Below, piece after piece: positions 34,355 through 43,505 of a stretch of 64,000 bases of DNA (its first letter is position 1; every line of letters starts with the position of its first letter). A program made the translations under genes and the position numbers. The notes below the pieces were generated by a model. The model ran no database searches. It had not been told where the DNA came from and saw only the letters and a list, made by a program, of their open reading frames with translations. The DNA is taken from the NCBI RefSeq assembly GCF_002803155.1, contig NZ_NNBP01000033.1:36782-100781 (forward strand), written 5' to 3'. The DNA comes from Streptomyces sp. CB02959 (lineage in GTDB: Bacteria > Actinomycetota > Actinomycetes > Streptomycetales > Streptomycetaceae).

Positions 34355-35974
34355 ATGTCCATCGCACGCAGATCCCTCCTGACCGGTTCGACCGCGGCCG
34401 CGGCCGCCACCGCACTCGGCGCCGCCGGGAACGCCGAGGCCGCCGACCACCCCCGGTCCGCGGCGCCGCACCCCTTGCTCCAGCGCACACCGGGCCGCCT
34501 GGGCGTGCCCGGCGTGACCGGGCTGCACCTCCAGTTCGGCGCCGACCCCGCCACGGAGATGACCGTCTCCTGGATCAGCCCGCGGTCCGTACGCCGTCCG
34601 CAGGTGCGCCTGGGCTCCCCGGACGGGGGGACCGGGCAGCTCGTCGAGGCCGAGACCCGTACCTACCGTGACGGCCTCTCCGGCGAGGAGGTGTACGTAC
34701 ACCATGCCCGCCTCACCGGGCTGCGGCCCGACACCACGTACCTCTACACGGCCGGGCACGACAGTGCGGCGCCGGAGAGCGGGGCGTTCACCACGGCGCC
34801 GCGCGGCCGGACCGCGTTCACCTTCACCAGCTTCGGCGATCAGGGCGCACCCAACCTCCGCCGGATCGTCAAGTGGCCTGCGGGCGGGGACCCTTCGCCC
34901 GCAGGACGCTACCCGCTCTACACCAGCAGCCAGGCCGGCACACCGGCCTCCGCCGACATCGTGGCCGCGGTGGAGCGGGTCGATCCCCTGTTCAACCTGG
35001 TCAACGGCGACCTGTGCTACGCCTCCGCGGCCGGCGTCGTCGGGCAGAACCGCGTGGCGACCTGGGCCGACTGGTTCATCAGCAACAGCCGTTCGACGCG
35101 ACTGCGCCCATGGATGCCCTGCCTGGGCAACGGCGAGAACGAGAAGGGCAACGGCCCGTTGGGGATGAGCGGCTACCAGACGTACTACACGCTGCCCGGC
35201 TCGACGGCCGACGCCGATCCCGAGACCCGGGGGTTGTGGTACGCCTTCACCGTCGGCGCGGTCCGCTTCATCAGCCTGGCCAACGACGACGTGGCGATCC
35301 AGGACACCGGCGACACCTATGTGAACGGCTTCTCCGGTGGTGCTCAACGCCGTTGGTTGGAGCGTGAGTTGAAGGCGGCTCGGGCGCACGACGGGATCGA
35401 CTGGATCGTGGTCTTCATGCACCACCCGATGATCTCCAGCAGTCGCAGTGGCAGCGGCAGCGACCTCGGCATCCGCGCGGCCTGGGGACCGCTCTTCGAC
35501 GCGTACGGGGTCGATCTGGTGCTCTGCGGGCACGAGCACTACTACGAGCGGTCACTGCCGGTCCGCGGTGCGCTGCCCAACGACGCCCGCACCCCGATCC
35601 CGGTCTCGACCCGTACCGATGTCGCCGACACCGGCAAGGGCACCGTCCACATGATCATCGGTGGTGGCGGCAACTTCGCCACCAACCAGGACAACCTGTT
35701 CGACGAGCCCAAGGGGCGCGTCGTCGTCGATCTGAGCAAGGAGACCGAGGGCCGCCACCGCAAGGCCGTCTTCGTCACCGAGGACGCCCCGTGGCGCGCC
35801 TTCCAGGACCGCGTCCACACCCACGGCTTCGCCGCCTTCGACGTCGATCCGGGCGACCCCCGCACCGGCCGCACCCGCATACATGTCACCTACTACACCT
35901 TCGACGGCCCCTACGGCGACCTGACTCCGGTGGACACTTTCACTTTGGAACGGCCGCGCAAGGCCCGGCGCTGA
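34355..35974 (+). CDS. Tat-secreted purple-acid-phosphatase-like metallophosphoesterase
   Basis: 539 residues. The N-terminal Tat signal has the twin-Arg SIARRSLLTGS. A purple-acid-phosphatase N-terminal beta domain follows (GLHLQFGADPATEMTVSWIS), then the metallophosphoesterase core: SFGDQG, VNGDLCYA, LGNGENE (in place of GNHE), VVFMHHPM and CGHEHYYER supply the dinuclear metal site. It should release phosphate from organic esters outside the cell. ATG 34355 gives the signal peptide at the very start. A convincing PHO box was not found upstream. Confidence 0.9.
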   Translation: MSIARRSLLTGSTAAAAATALGAAGNAEAADHPRSAAPHPLLQRTPGRLGVPGVTGLHLQFGADPATEMTVSWISPRSVRRPQVRLGSPDGGTGQLVEAETRTYRDGLSGEEVYVHHARLTGLRPDTTYLYTAGHDSAAPESGAFTTAPRGRTAFTFTSFGDQGAPNLRRIVKWPAGGDPSPAGRYPLYTSSQAGTPASADIVAAVERVDPLFNLVNGDLCYASAAGVVGQNRVATWADWFISNSRSTRLRPWMPCLGNGENEKGNGPLGMSGYQTYYTLPGSTADADPETRGLWYAFTVGAVRFISLANDDVAIQDTGDTYVNGFSGGAQRRWLERELKAARAHDGIDWIVVFMHHPMISSSRSGSGSDLGIRAAWGPLFDAYGVDLVLCGHEHYYERSLPVRGALPNDARTPIPVSTRTDVADTGKGTVHMIIGGGGNFATNQDNLFDEPKGRVVVDLSKETEGRHRKAVFVTEDAPWRAFQDRVHTHGFAAFDVDPGDPRTGRTRIHVTYYTFDGPYGDLTPVDTFTLERPRKARR

Positions 35975-36041
35975 GAGGCGGGGCGGAGGACGGCGGTCGG
36001 AGGGCGGAACGGGCATGGTCCCGGGCCGCCCTGCGGCGGCG

Positions 36042-36710
36042 TCACCCGTGGAACGGCCGCCAGCCCTCCACCACCGGAGACTGCGGATCGTCCCACTGCA
36101 GGCACCCCTCCACGACGCCGGGCGCCGCCCGGTCCGCGCCCCGCGGTGCGTACAGCGCGTCCGCGACCTCGGTCAGATAGGCGGCGAACGACGGCCAGGC
36201 ACCGGGACTGGGAGCCTCGGCCTCCGCGTACCATCCGAGCGTGCCGTGCGCCGCCCCTGGAGTGCAGTCCGCGAACAGCCCGTAGAACCCGTCCGGGTCG
36301 GACGCGACGAACGCCACGTACCGCTGCTCGGGAGCGTCCTCGTGGGCGCACCCGGCCGGCCCGCCGACCCAGTACGGCAGGCGCCCCACCGGACCGATCC
36401 CGCCCTCCGGCAGCAGGTAGCCGCTGGGGTCGCGCTCGGGATCCCACTGGTCCGGCGGGATCGGCAGGGGGCCGTCCCAGGTCGGCCATGCGAAGTCCGC
36501 ATCCGGGCCGGTGCCGTTGTGGAGCGCGTAGAACGCCCGGAGGTCGGCGGGGAGTTCCACATCGAGCTCCCGCTCGACGGCCTGGATCTCCTCCTCGGCG
36601 GCGGGCGCCGGCAGCCGGCGGTGGCTCCGCGGGGCGTGCGCCTCCAGCCATGCCTCGATCCGGCCCCAGGCGTCCCGGGTCTGCCGGGCGCGTATCTGAT
36701 CATCAGTCAT
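36042..36710 (-). CDS. SMI1/KNR4 family protein
   Basis: A 222-residue protein. The SMI1/KNR4 core is recognisable: AAEEEIQAVERELDVELPAD followed by LRAFYALHNGTGPDADFAWP and later WDPERDPSGYL. In bacteria this fold is frequent as immunity protein to contact-dependent or secreted toxins and also as stand-alone housekeeping-type protein. No toxin gene is adjacent, so I do not infer an immunity role here. Confidence 0.85.
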   Translation of the reverse strand: MTDDQIRARQTRDAWGRIEAWLEAHAPRSHRRLPAPAAEEEIQAVERELDVELPADLRAFYALHNGTGPDADFAWPTWDGPLPIPPDQWDPERDPSGYLLPEGGIGPVGRLPYWVGGPAGCAHEDAPEQRYVAFVASDPDGFYGLFADCTPGAAHGTLGWYAEAEAPSPGAWPSFAAYLTEVADALYAPRGADRAAPGVVEGCLQWDDPQSPVVEGWRPFHG

Positions 36711-36774
36711 GCGGGCACCCTAACCAGCGGCGCTGGCAGTACGGGCCGGACGTGCGGGGCGGGGTGGCCCCGGG

Positions 36775-37641
36775 TCACTTCCCGCTCTGGGCGGCCGTCG
36801 CTTCCGGGTCCGGTTCGCCGTGCGGGGTGAGCAGGCGGGTGCGGAAGAGGTCCAGTACGCCGTCCAGTGCCGCTCGGGTCGGCTGGCCAGGTTCGTCGAT
36901 GAGGTGGTCGGTGAGTACGGAGTGCGGCGCCGTCGCGGCCTGTGGGTTCGCCGCCGAGTCCGGTAGTTCGACGGCGACGAAGGCGTCGCCCAGTTCGCGG
37001 CGGAGGAAGGCGAACCGGTCGTCCGGCACCAGCCGGTCGCTGCGGAACCTCAGCCCCATCACCTGGAGGCCCTCGCGCTCGCAGCGGCCCCGCACGGTGG
37101 CGAGGTCCTGGGCCGAGATGTCGATGTTGGCGGCCCGGCTCCTGGTGAGGGGAAACGGCAGCGACGGCTGGGACAGCACGGGTGCCAGCAGCCGGTCGTC
37201 GACCGCCATGGCCAGGGCGAAACCGCCGGTCAGGCACATGCCGACGGCCCCCACACCGGGCCCTCCGCAGCGCTCGTGTTCGTGCGCTGCCAGGGCCCGC
37301 AGCCAGGTCACCACGGGTGAGGACTGGCCGGTGGCCAGCACCGTGAACTCCCGGCTCACACAGACCTTCCGGATCGACGCGGCGACGTAGCGTCCGGCCT
37401 CCAGCCGCCCGATGTTGGCCGGGTCGCCATCGCGACCGGGGGTGCCGAAGAGCACCGGGAGCACGGCGGTGCAGCCGATGGCGGCCACCCGTTCCGCGAA
37501 TGCCAGGACCTTCGGCGTGATGCCGGGAATCTCCGCGATCACGATCACCGCGGGCCCGCTGCCACGCCGGAGGATGCGGTGCGTGACGCTGCCGTGCGTG
37601 AAGGTTTCCCGGTCGAACCCGGTCAGGTCATGGTCTGCCAT
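36775..37641 (-). CDS. Dienelactone hydrolase family protein
   Basis: A 288-residue alpha/beta hydrolase. The nucleophile elbow is GMCLTGGF with a Cys, as in dienelactone hydrolases (GxCxGG). AVIVIAEIPGITPKV is the N-terminal strand and oxyanion region, and SVLTDHLID near the C-terminus carries the probable His. It may hydrolyse a lactone or ester. It is longer than classical DLH (about 235 residues). It forms no obvious operon with its neighbours. Confidence 0.84.
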   Translation of the reverse strand: MADHDLTGFDRETFTHGSVTHRILRRGSGPAVIVIAEIPGITPKVLAFAERVAAIGCTAVLPVLFGTPGRDGDPANIGRLEAGRYVAASIRKVCVSREFTVLATGQSSPVVTWLRALAAHEHERCGGPGVGAVGMCLTGGFALAMAVDDRLLAPVLSQPSLPFPLTRSRAANIDISAQDLATVRGRCEREGLQVMGLRFRSDRLVPDDRFAFLRRELGDAFVAVELPDSAANPQAATAPHSVLTDHLIDEPGQPTRAALDGVLDLFRTRLLTPHGEPDPEATAAQSGK

Positions 37642-37832
37642 GGAACTCCACCGTTGCGATCGATGACGGCTCGGGACTGGTCGGACGGTGCCGTCGGGCC
37701 GAGGGCGCCCCGCCCCGGTCGGGTGCCCTTCGCCGCGATATTACCCACCGGTCACCGCGGGCGACCACCGGTCTGGAGGCCGCCGCGGCGGGGAGCACGG
37801 AACGCGGCGGCCCGCGGTGCCATGCCGCCTGT

Positions 37833-38408
37833 TCAAGACCGCGCGGCCTCGGCGGGCACCTCGCCCGGCTGGCCCCCGGCGTTGCCCAACTCCCAGCCGC
37901 GGAACGAGCAGTACACGATCAGGACGCCTCCGCAGACGATCGCCCAGTCGGCGAAGTTCATCACGCTGAAGCCCCGGACCGCGAGGAAGTCCACGACCGC
38001 GCCCCGCAGGCCGCCGGGGGCGCGGAAGAGACGGTCCGTCAGATTGCCGAGGGCACCACCGAGCAGCAGGCCGAGCGCGATCGCCCACGGGACGCTGTAG
38101 AGCCTGCTCGCCAGACGCACGATCGCCACGGCGACCGCCACCGCGATGAGCGTGAACACGAGGGTCATCGCCCCACCCAAGCCGAAGGCGGCGCCGGAGT
38201 TGCGCATCACGCGCAGTTCCAGCCAGGTGCCGAGCACCGGAACGGGCGCGTGGAACTCCAACTTCTCGACCACGAACACCTTGCTGCACAGGTCGAGCGT
38301 GTAGGCGAGGCCCGCGACCGCCAGGAGGAGGGGGATACGTCGCCTGCCCTTCACCGACGCTCCCGCGTCCGCCCGTTCGGCGTCGTCCACCCGCTTCGTA
38401 TCCGTCAA
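37833..38408 (-). CDS. lspA: Signal peptidase II
   Basis: A 191-residue membrane aspartic protease that removes the signal peptide of lipoproteins after Lgt has acted. Four membrane helices are evident. Conserved motifs are RNSGAAFG, GNLTDRLFR with the first catalytic Asp, and NFADWAI with the second. Two Lipoprotein-processing genes, lgt and lspA, thus occur in this accessory window 10 kb apart. The C-terminus ends with a charged tail. ATG 38408 lies within a plausible region. Confidence 0.92.
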   Translation of the reverse strand: MTDTKRVDDAERADAGASVKGRRRIPLLLAVAGLAYTLDLCSKVFVVEKLEFHAPVPVLGTWLELRVMRNSGAAFGLGGAMTLVFTLIAVAVAVAIVRLASRLYSVPWAIALGLLLGGALGNLTDRLFRAPGGLRGAVVDFLAVRGFSVMNFADWAIVCGGVLIVYCSFRGWELGNAGGQPGEVPAEAARS

Positions 38409-38545
38409 GTTCCCTCACCCCGAAGTCCGTTGCCAGTGGGTCTCCCCCACTTGAGTGGCAGTCCACCTTAAGCACGGTCGCCTCCGAAGGCGGCCCGGAC
38501 GTCGCGTGGCCCCGCATCACACCGCGGACGCCGAGCGCGCACGTT

Positions 38546-38573
38546 CCTCCGGCCGCCGGGAAGCGGCCGGAGG
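38546..38573. terminator. Orphan hairpin upstream of lanB
   Basis: CCTCCGGCCGC / GCGGCCGGAGG forms a perfect 11-bp stem with a 6-base loop in the divergent gap between lspA and lanB, where no gene needs terminating. The rest of 38409-38755 shows no supported gene; an AT-rich stretch at 38640-38690 may be the lanB promoter. Confidence 0.6.
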
Positions 38574-38755
38574 GGCGTGGTGCGGAGCGCCCCGGTCGAA
38601 CGTCGGGGCGCGTCTCACGCCGTGCGGGCGCGGCGGGTCACAAGAAAATTCTCTGCCATATACAAGCAAACGACGCATCACATAGGGTCCGCGGACGGGC
38701 CCAGGCACACGGATGCCGACGTCCGGGGAACCGACGAAGTGAGGGGAAGCCGCTC

Positions 38756-41700
38756 GTGTCCGGTGAGTGCCTGTTTCGCGGTGTCGGCATCGGCATGGTG
38801 CGCGCCCCGGTTCTGCCGATGTGGCGCGCGGGGGACGTACGGACCGACCTCGGCGGCGGTCGCGACGAGGCCGCCGACCTGGCCGAATCCTTACGCACCC
38901 TGGCGGCCGATCCGTTGGTGCGGGAGGCCGTCGCGGTGTCCAGTCCGTCGCTGGCCGAGGTGGTGCAGCGCGCCCTGGACGGTTCGCCGGACGTGAGCTT
39001 GGCCAAACTCCGGCGTTCGGTACGGGCGTTGGCGTCCTACCGGCTGCGGATGAGCACCCGCGCCACACCGTTCGGGCTGATGGCGGGGGTCGCGCCGGTG
39101 CGGTGCGCCACGGACGGGACCCCGGCGAAGGTGCGCTGGGGCGGCGGGCACGGCCGCGGGGTCCGGCCGGACCGGGAGTGGCTGACCGGACTCGTCGCGG
39201 ACTGGGAACGGCGTCCGGGCGTACTGCGCCGACTGCGTGTCGTGGTCAACGCCCTGTGCAGCGAGCGCGGCAGCCGACTGGTGCTGCCGTACGTGCCGCA
39301 GTCCGCACGGCCGGACGGGCCCGAGGGCGCCGCCGGGGACGACGCCGGCGGCCGGCACACGGTCCAGGAGGTGAGCGTGCGGAACACCGTGGTGGTGCAG
39401 GCGGTGCGGGAGCTCGCGCACCGCCCGGTGCGCGGTGCGGAGTTGGCCCGCGCACTGCGGGAGCGGTTCCCCGGCGCCACCGAGGACACGGTGTACGGGG
39501 CGCTGGGCGAACTGGTCACCAAGGAGATCCTGCTGACCGAGGCACGCCCGCCCCTGGAGGCCGTCGACCCGCTGCGGCACGTCCTGCGGACCTGTGCGGA
39601 CGTGCCGGGTGAGCACCTTCCTGAACTGGTGGAACTCCGGCTTATCCAGGAGGAGTTGTCCTCCTACGCGAGCTTGGAGGTCGGAGCCGGGAGTGCCGCG
39701 TTGCGGCGGGTCGGCGACCGGATGCGGAGGCTGCACGACCGGCCGTCCCCGCTCCATGTGGATCTCACGCTGGACGTCGAGGTGCGGCTGCCGGCCGCGG
39801 TGGCCGAGGAGGCCGCGCGGGCGGCGGAGTTGTTGTGGCGGTTGGGCCCGCGGGAGTCCGAGCCCGGTCATCTGCGCGAGTACCGCGAGGCGTTCGTGGA
39901 GCGCTACGGGACCGATCGGGCCGTCCCGGTGGCGGAGGTGCTCGACCCGGACGTGGGACTGGGCGCACCAGCCGGCTACCGGCGACCGGCCAGTCCCCGA
40001 AGGGTCGCGGCGGCCGAGGGCGATCCGGAACGGGACCGGGTCCTGGCCGAGCTGGCCCAGCAGGCCCTGTTGGCGGGCGCTCCGGAGGTGGTGCTGACGG
40101 CCGACCACCCCGCGGTGCGCCGCCTGGCCCACGAAGGCGGTCGGCCGCCGGCGTCGTTGGAAGTCAACGCGCAGCTGCTCGCGGCGTCCGGCGAGGCCCT
40201 GTCCGACGCGGACTTCGGCCTGGTGCTGGTGGGCGGTTCCGGGCAGGCGGGGGCCATGCTCGGCCGGTTCGGCTACCTCCTCGACGACCGGGCGGGCGCC
40301 GAACTGGCCGCGTTGGTACAGGACGAGGCGCCGGACGGGCCGCTGCGCGCCCAAGTCGCGTTCCGGCCCGGGCCCGCCCGGATGGGCAACGTGGCACAGG
40401 TGCCGCAGTGGCTGGACCACCTCCTGCCGGTGGGCTGCTTCGCGGATCCGGGCGATCCCGGTGTGCTGGACCTGCGGCGGCTCGCCGTCCGCGCCGACCC
40501 GGACCGGCTGTACCTGGTGGACTCCGCAACGGGCCGACCGATCGACCCGGCCGTCTTCCACATCCTCAACCCGCAGTGGGACCTGCCCAACGCGGCGCGG
40601 TTCGCCTGCGAGCTCGCCGAGAGCGGGGTGCGCCGCTGGCGTGCCTGGGACTGGGGCGGGGCCGGGGTGCTGCCGTACCTGCCGCGGGTGCGCTTCGGGC
40701 GCACGGTGCTCGCACCGGCGCGGTGGCGGCCCGCCCCCGAACTGCGGGACGCCGGGCTGTCGTTCGCTCAGTGGTGGGACGCCTGCCGGCGGTGGCGGGA
40801 GGACTGGCGGGTGCCCGAGCGGGTCTGGGTGGGGCAGCGCGATCGGGGCGTCCAGCTCGATCTGTCACTGCCGGGGCATCCGGAGCTGCTCCGACACGAG
40901 CTGCTCCGGTCCGGCCAGGCCGAACTCCGGGAGGTGCCGGCCGACGCGGCCGGCCACCCGGACGGCTGGCTGCACGGACCGGACGGCGCCCACCACGCCG
41001 AGGTGGTCCTCCCCCTGCGGCGGTCCCAGGCTGCGGACCGGCCGGCCCCGGAGGCGCCCACAGCCCGACGGCACACTCCACCGCGCACCACGGCCGGGGT
41101 GCACCTGCCTGGCGGTGAGTGGCTCTACACCGCGTGGTACGCCCCGGCCGAGCGGCACGAGGAGTTGCTCGCCGTGCACCTCCCGGTGCTGCTGGACCAG
41201 CTGCCAGCGGAGGTGGACCGGTGGTTCTTCCTGCGCTACCGCGATGTGTACGGGGCGCACCTCAGGTTGCGGTTCCACGCCCCGCCCGACGTCTTGGCGG
41301 GCGAGTTGCTGCCACGCCTGCACGACACCACCGCAAGGCTGCGCGCCGGCGGGCTGCTCGGGCGGGTGGTCTGTGACACCTACGACCCGGAGTTGGAGCG
41401 GTACGGCGGGCCGGAGGCGATCGCGGCCGCCGAGCGGGTCTTCCACGCCGACAGCGTGACTGTGCTGGAGCACCTGCGCCGCAGGTACGCCCGGCAGGAC
41501 GGCGTCGAACCGTTGCTGCTGGCCGCCGCGGGCTTCGCGGACCTGGCGCGCGCCTTCCACGACAGCGCCACGGCGGGCTCCGCACCGGGCCGGGGCCACC
41601 GTTCCGGCGCGGACTGGCTGTTGCGGTCGGTGCCCAAGGACGAGGAGGCGCACCGGGCCTTCCGCGAGCGCCGGCGGCACGTCCTGTCCCTGGTCGACCC

Positions 41701-41968
41701 GTACCGCGCCGACCCGGGACCGGCCGCCGCCGGGGACGTGCTGCGCACCGCGTGGGCCCGCCGAGGGCAGCAGGTGTCCGGCTACGGGCGTCTCCTGCGC
41801 ACGCTGGGCGAGCGCTCCTGGAGCCACCCCGACCGGGTGCTGCGCGCGCTGCTCCACATGCACCACAACCGGTTGGTCGGCATCGACCGGGAGTCCGAGC
41901 GACTGGCCCACGCAGTGGCCCGCGAGGCGGCCCAGGCACACACCGACCGCAGGCGGCACGGCCGATGA
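38756..41968 (+). CDS. Full-length lantibiotic dehydratase (LanB)
   Basis: 1,070 residues. The N-terminal glutamylation domain starts with FRGVGIGMVRAPVLPMW and contains SYRLRMSTRATPFGLMAGVA, a LanB hallmark. The C-terminal elimination (SpaB_C) domain starts near residue 785 with WLYTAWYAPAERHEELLAVH and FFLRYRDVYGAHLRLRFH. LanB uses glutamyl-tRNA to dehydrate Ser/Thr of a precursor peptide. GTG 38756 follows GAGGGGAAG. Its stop overlaps the start of a short partner gene that is cut off after about 35 codons. No precursor peptide, LanC, LanP or transporter was found, so it is an orphan in this window. Confidence 0.9.
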   Translation: MSGECLFRGVGIGMVRAPVLPMWRAGDVRTDLGGGRDEAADLAESLRTLAADPLVREAVAVSSPSLAEVVQRALDGSPDVSLAKLRRSVRALASYRLRMSTRATPFGLMAGVAPVRCATDGTPAKVRWGGGHGRGVRPDREWLTGLVADWERRPGVLRRLRVVVNALCSERGSRLVLPYVPQSARPDGPEGAAGDDAGGRHTVQEVSVRNTVVVQAVRELAHRPVRGAELARALRERFPGATEDTVYGALGELVTKEILLTEARPPLEAVDPLRHVLRTCADVPGEHLPELVELRLIQEELSSYASLEVGAGSAALRRVGDRMRRLHDRPSPLHVDLTLDVEVRLPAAVAEEAARAAELLWRLGPRESEPGHLREYREAFVERYGTDRAVPVAEVLDPDVGLGAPAGYRRPASPRRVAAAEGDPERDRVLAELAQQALLAGAPEVVLTADHPAVRRLAHEGGRPPASLEVNAQLLAASGEALSDADFGLVLVGGSGQAGAMLGRFGYLLDDRAGAELAALVQDEAPDGPLRAQVAFRPGPARMGNVAQVPQWLDHLLPVGCFADPGDPGVLDLRRLAVRADPDRLYLVDSATGRPIDPAVFHILNPQWDLPNAARFACELAESGVRRWRAWDWGGAGVLPYLPRVRFGRTVLAPARWRPAPELRDAGLSFAQWWDACRRWREDWRVPERVWVGQRDRGVQLDLSLPGHPELLRHELLRSGQAELREVPADAAGHPDGWLHGPDGAHHAEVVLPLRRSQAADRPAPEAPTARRHTPPRTTAGVHLPGGEWLYTAWYAPAERHEELLAVHLPVLLDQLPAEVDRWFFLRYRDVYGAHLRLRFHAPPDVLAGELLPRLHDTTARLRAGGLLGRVVCDTYDPELERYGGPEAIAAAERVFHADSVTVLEHLRRRYARQDGVEPLLLAAAGFADLARAFHDSATAGSAPGRGHRSGADWLLRSVPKDEEAHRAFRERRRHVLSLVDPYRADPGPAAAGDVLRTAWARRGQQVSGYGRLLRTLGERSWSHPDRVLRALLHMHHNRLVGIDRESERLAHAVAREAAQAHTDRRRHGR

Positions 41969-42225
41969 CCGGTGCCACGCCGGGCGGCGGCCGGACGACG
42001 ATCGGGGCCCCGGCCGCCGCCCCGGAGCCCGCCGCGCTCCGCAGCCGGGCGGCCGCGGTCGTCGCGGACTGGGACCTCGCCCTGGCGCTGCGCCGACCGG
42101 CCTCCTCGGGACGGCCGTCCCCGCAATGGCGACGAACCTCGTCGTCGTACCGGCGCGGACCGGCCGGGAGCACCTGGTCCGTCCCGACGGCGCCCCGCCA
42201 CAGGGGTACAAAGGGGTGCCGTTGA
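41965..42225 (+). pseudogene. Truncated downstream partner of LanB (possible LanC start)
   Basis: ATG 41965 overlaps the lanB stop (ATGA). The frame runs 86 codons but only the first 35 (MTGATPGGGRTTIG, then ALRSRAAAVVADW) look like a genuine start, with an amphipathic helix like that of LanC cyclases. From about 42070 the composition changes to Arg/Ser-rich nonsense. The 46-bp inverted repeat that bounds the next segment begins at 42213. I infer that the partner gene was cut by a rearrangement; identity as LanC is a guess. Confidence 0.4.
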
Positions 42226-42258
42226 CGAGCGGCGAACCAGGTGACAAGTAACCCGCCA
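42213..42258 (+). repeat. 46-bp inverted repeat, left copy
   Basis: GGGGTGCCGTTGACGAGC followed by GGCGAACCAGGTGACAAG matches, in inverse orientation, 43730-43775 with about five mismatches. The two copies bracket the PadR/HAAS segment. Confidence 0.7.
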
Positions 42259-42315
42259 GCGACCTTCACTTGGTTTGTCCGACTGATCTGCCGGGTCCTC
42301 GCCCGTACGGGGCCC

Positions 42316-42471
42316 CTATGGAACAGAGCGGGATGCCAGGTGGCGTTGAAGGCCGATGTGAGGGAACTGGTAAACGGGGCCGACCCGGCGCAGGATGTCG
42401 TAGGTCTCGTGGGAGACGGCGGTCAGGTGGGCCATGTCCTGCTCGGAGCAGGACCCGTTGGGGCGGGCCTT
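42316..42471 (-). pseudogene. Coding remnant downstream of HAAS gene
   Basis: In the same frame as the HAAS gene, directly after its TGA, about 50 codons read ARPNGSCSEQDMAHLTAVSH and ETYDILRRVGPVYQFPHIGL before a TAG. Codons have strong GC third positions, so this was once coding. No start codon is apparent except the internal ATG. I do not recognise the family. Confidence 0.4.
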
Positions 42472-43047
42472 TCAGGCTGCGTGTGGGTGCAGGCGTGCGG
42501 CGCCGCGTCCCAGTCGGATGGCTCCGGCCAGCGGGATCACCATGGCGATCAGGAATGTGCCGATGAGTTCGGCGATGCCGAGGCCGCCGGCGTAAGCGAA
42601 CAGTGCGCCAGCTGCGGGGATCACCAGCAGGGGTGAGAGGACGCAGATGGTGCCCAGGCGCTTGTCCCGCCTGGTCCATGCTGTGGAGCGCCAGATCCGT
42701 ACGGCGGCAACGACGGCCAGTACGAGGCCGATACCGAGGACCCAGAACGGGGTGGCCAAAACCATCATGCCCAGGGTCAGAGTGGTGCGCCCGCTGTTTT
42801 CCGGCTGCAGCGGGCTGACGCCGGGCTCTTCGGCGATCGCGGCGGCGGCGATCTCCCGGGGGGTGCCGAGCTGGTCCAGGGCCTGCTGGATCGCCGCGTC
42901 ATCGGCGCCCTGCGGCAGCACAGACTCGATGTGCTCGCGCAGGTCTGCCACCAGGTCACGGCGCCGGTCGTCGGACAGCACTGCTGCCTCTCCGTCGACC
43001 GAGGCCAGGTAAGCGCGAACCAGCGGGTGGGCCAGGGCATTGCTCAT
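42472..43047 (-). CDS. HAAS (DUF1700-like) domain membrane protein
   Basis: 191 residues. The N-terminus has a HAAS signalling-domain pattern (LVRAYLASVDGEAAVLSDDR, then LVADLREHIES and LGTPREIAAAAIAEE). Three or four membrane helices follow. HAAS proteins are usually coupled to PadR repressors, as here: its ATG overlaps the PadR stop (ATGA). The pair probably forms a membrane-sensing regulatory unit. The output is unknown. Confidence 0.82.
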   Translation of the reverse strand: MSNALAHPLVRAYLASVDGEAAVLSDDRRRDLVADLREHIESVLPQGADDAAIQQALDQLGTPREIAAAAIAEEPGVSPLQPENSGRTTLTLGMMVLATPFWVLGIGLVLAVVAAVRIWRSTAWTRRDKRLGTICVLSPLLVIPAAGALFAYAGGLGIAELIGTFLIAMVIPLAGAIRLGRGAARLHPHAA

Positions 43048-43409
43048 GATTCAGCTCCAGAAACGAGGAAACGGTCAACAGCATCACGGAAACTGGGCCA
43101 GTGTCCGGAGAACTCCTCCAGGGCCTGCCGGCCCTGGTCGGTCAGCTTGTAGTACTTGCGAGACGGCCCGCTGGCCGACTCCACCAGGAACGTGTCCGCC
43201 AGGCCACTTCGGCGCAGACGGGACAGCAGCGGATACAGCGTCCCCTGACTGGTCGTCATGACCGGTGTATCCGCAAGAGCCTCCAGCAGCTCCACCCCAT
43301 AGCGGGGCCTGTCACACAGCAACGCCAGGACGCAGTACTCCAGCACGCCCTTGCGCAGCTGGCTCACACCGCGGGCCTCCACGTGATCGCTTGCTTTGCC
43401 AGCTACCAT
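43044..43409 (-). CDS. PadR-family transcriptional regulator
   Basis: 121 residues. The winged helix reads LRKGVLEYCVLALLCDRPRY followed by TSQGTLYPLLSRLRRSGL and the wing SGPSRKYYKLTDQG. ATG 43409 is chosen; a second ATG lies nine bases upstream, and both sit inside the palindrome ATGCAATGCAT. TAGTAT lies just before them, so the message may be leaderless. It is translationally coupled to the HAAS gene downstream. Confidence 0.88.
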   Translation of the reverse strand: MVAGKASDHVEARGVSQLRKGVLEYCVLALLCDRPRYGVELLEALADTPVMTTSQGTLYPLLSRLRRSGLADTFLVESASGPSRKYYKLTDQGRQALEEFSGHWPSFRDAVDRFLVSGAES

Positions 43410-43418
43410 GCAATGCAT
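43408..43418. promoter_or_regulatory. ATGCAATGCAT palindrome on the PadR start
   Basis: ATGCA-A-TGCAT is a perfect 5-1-5 palindrome that includes both candidate start codons of the PadR gene. PadR boxes have ATGT/ACAT-like half sites, so this is a likely autoregulatory operator. Confidence 0.55.
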
Positions 43419-43505
43419 ACTACGCGACGTGTCAACCCCGGCCAGAACTGGCGACCTCGCGTAATCGACCGCCGCACACCCCTGGTTGGGGCCGCCCGAA
43501 CCTGA

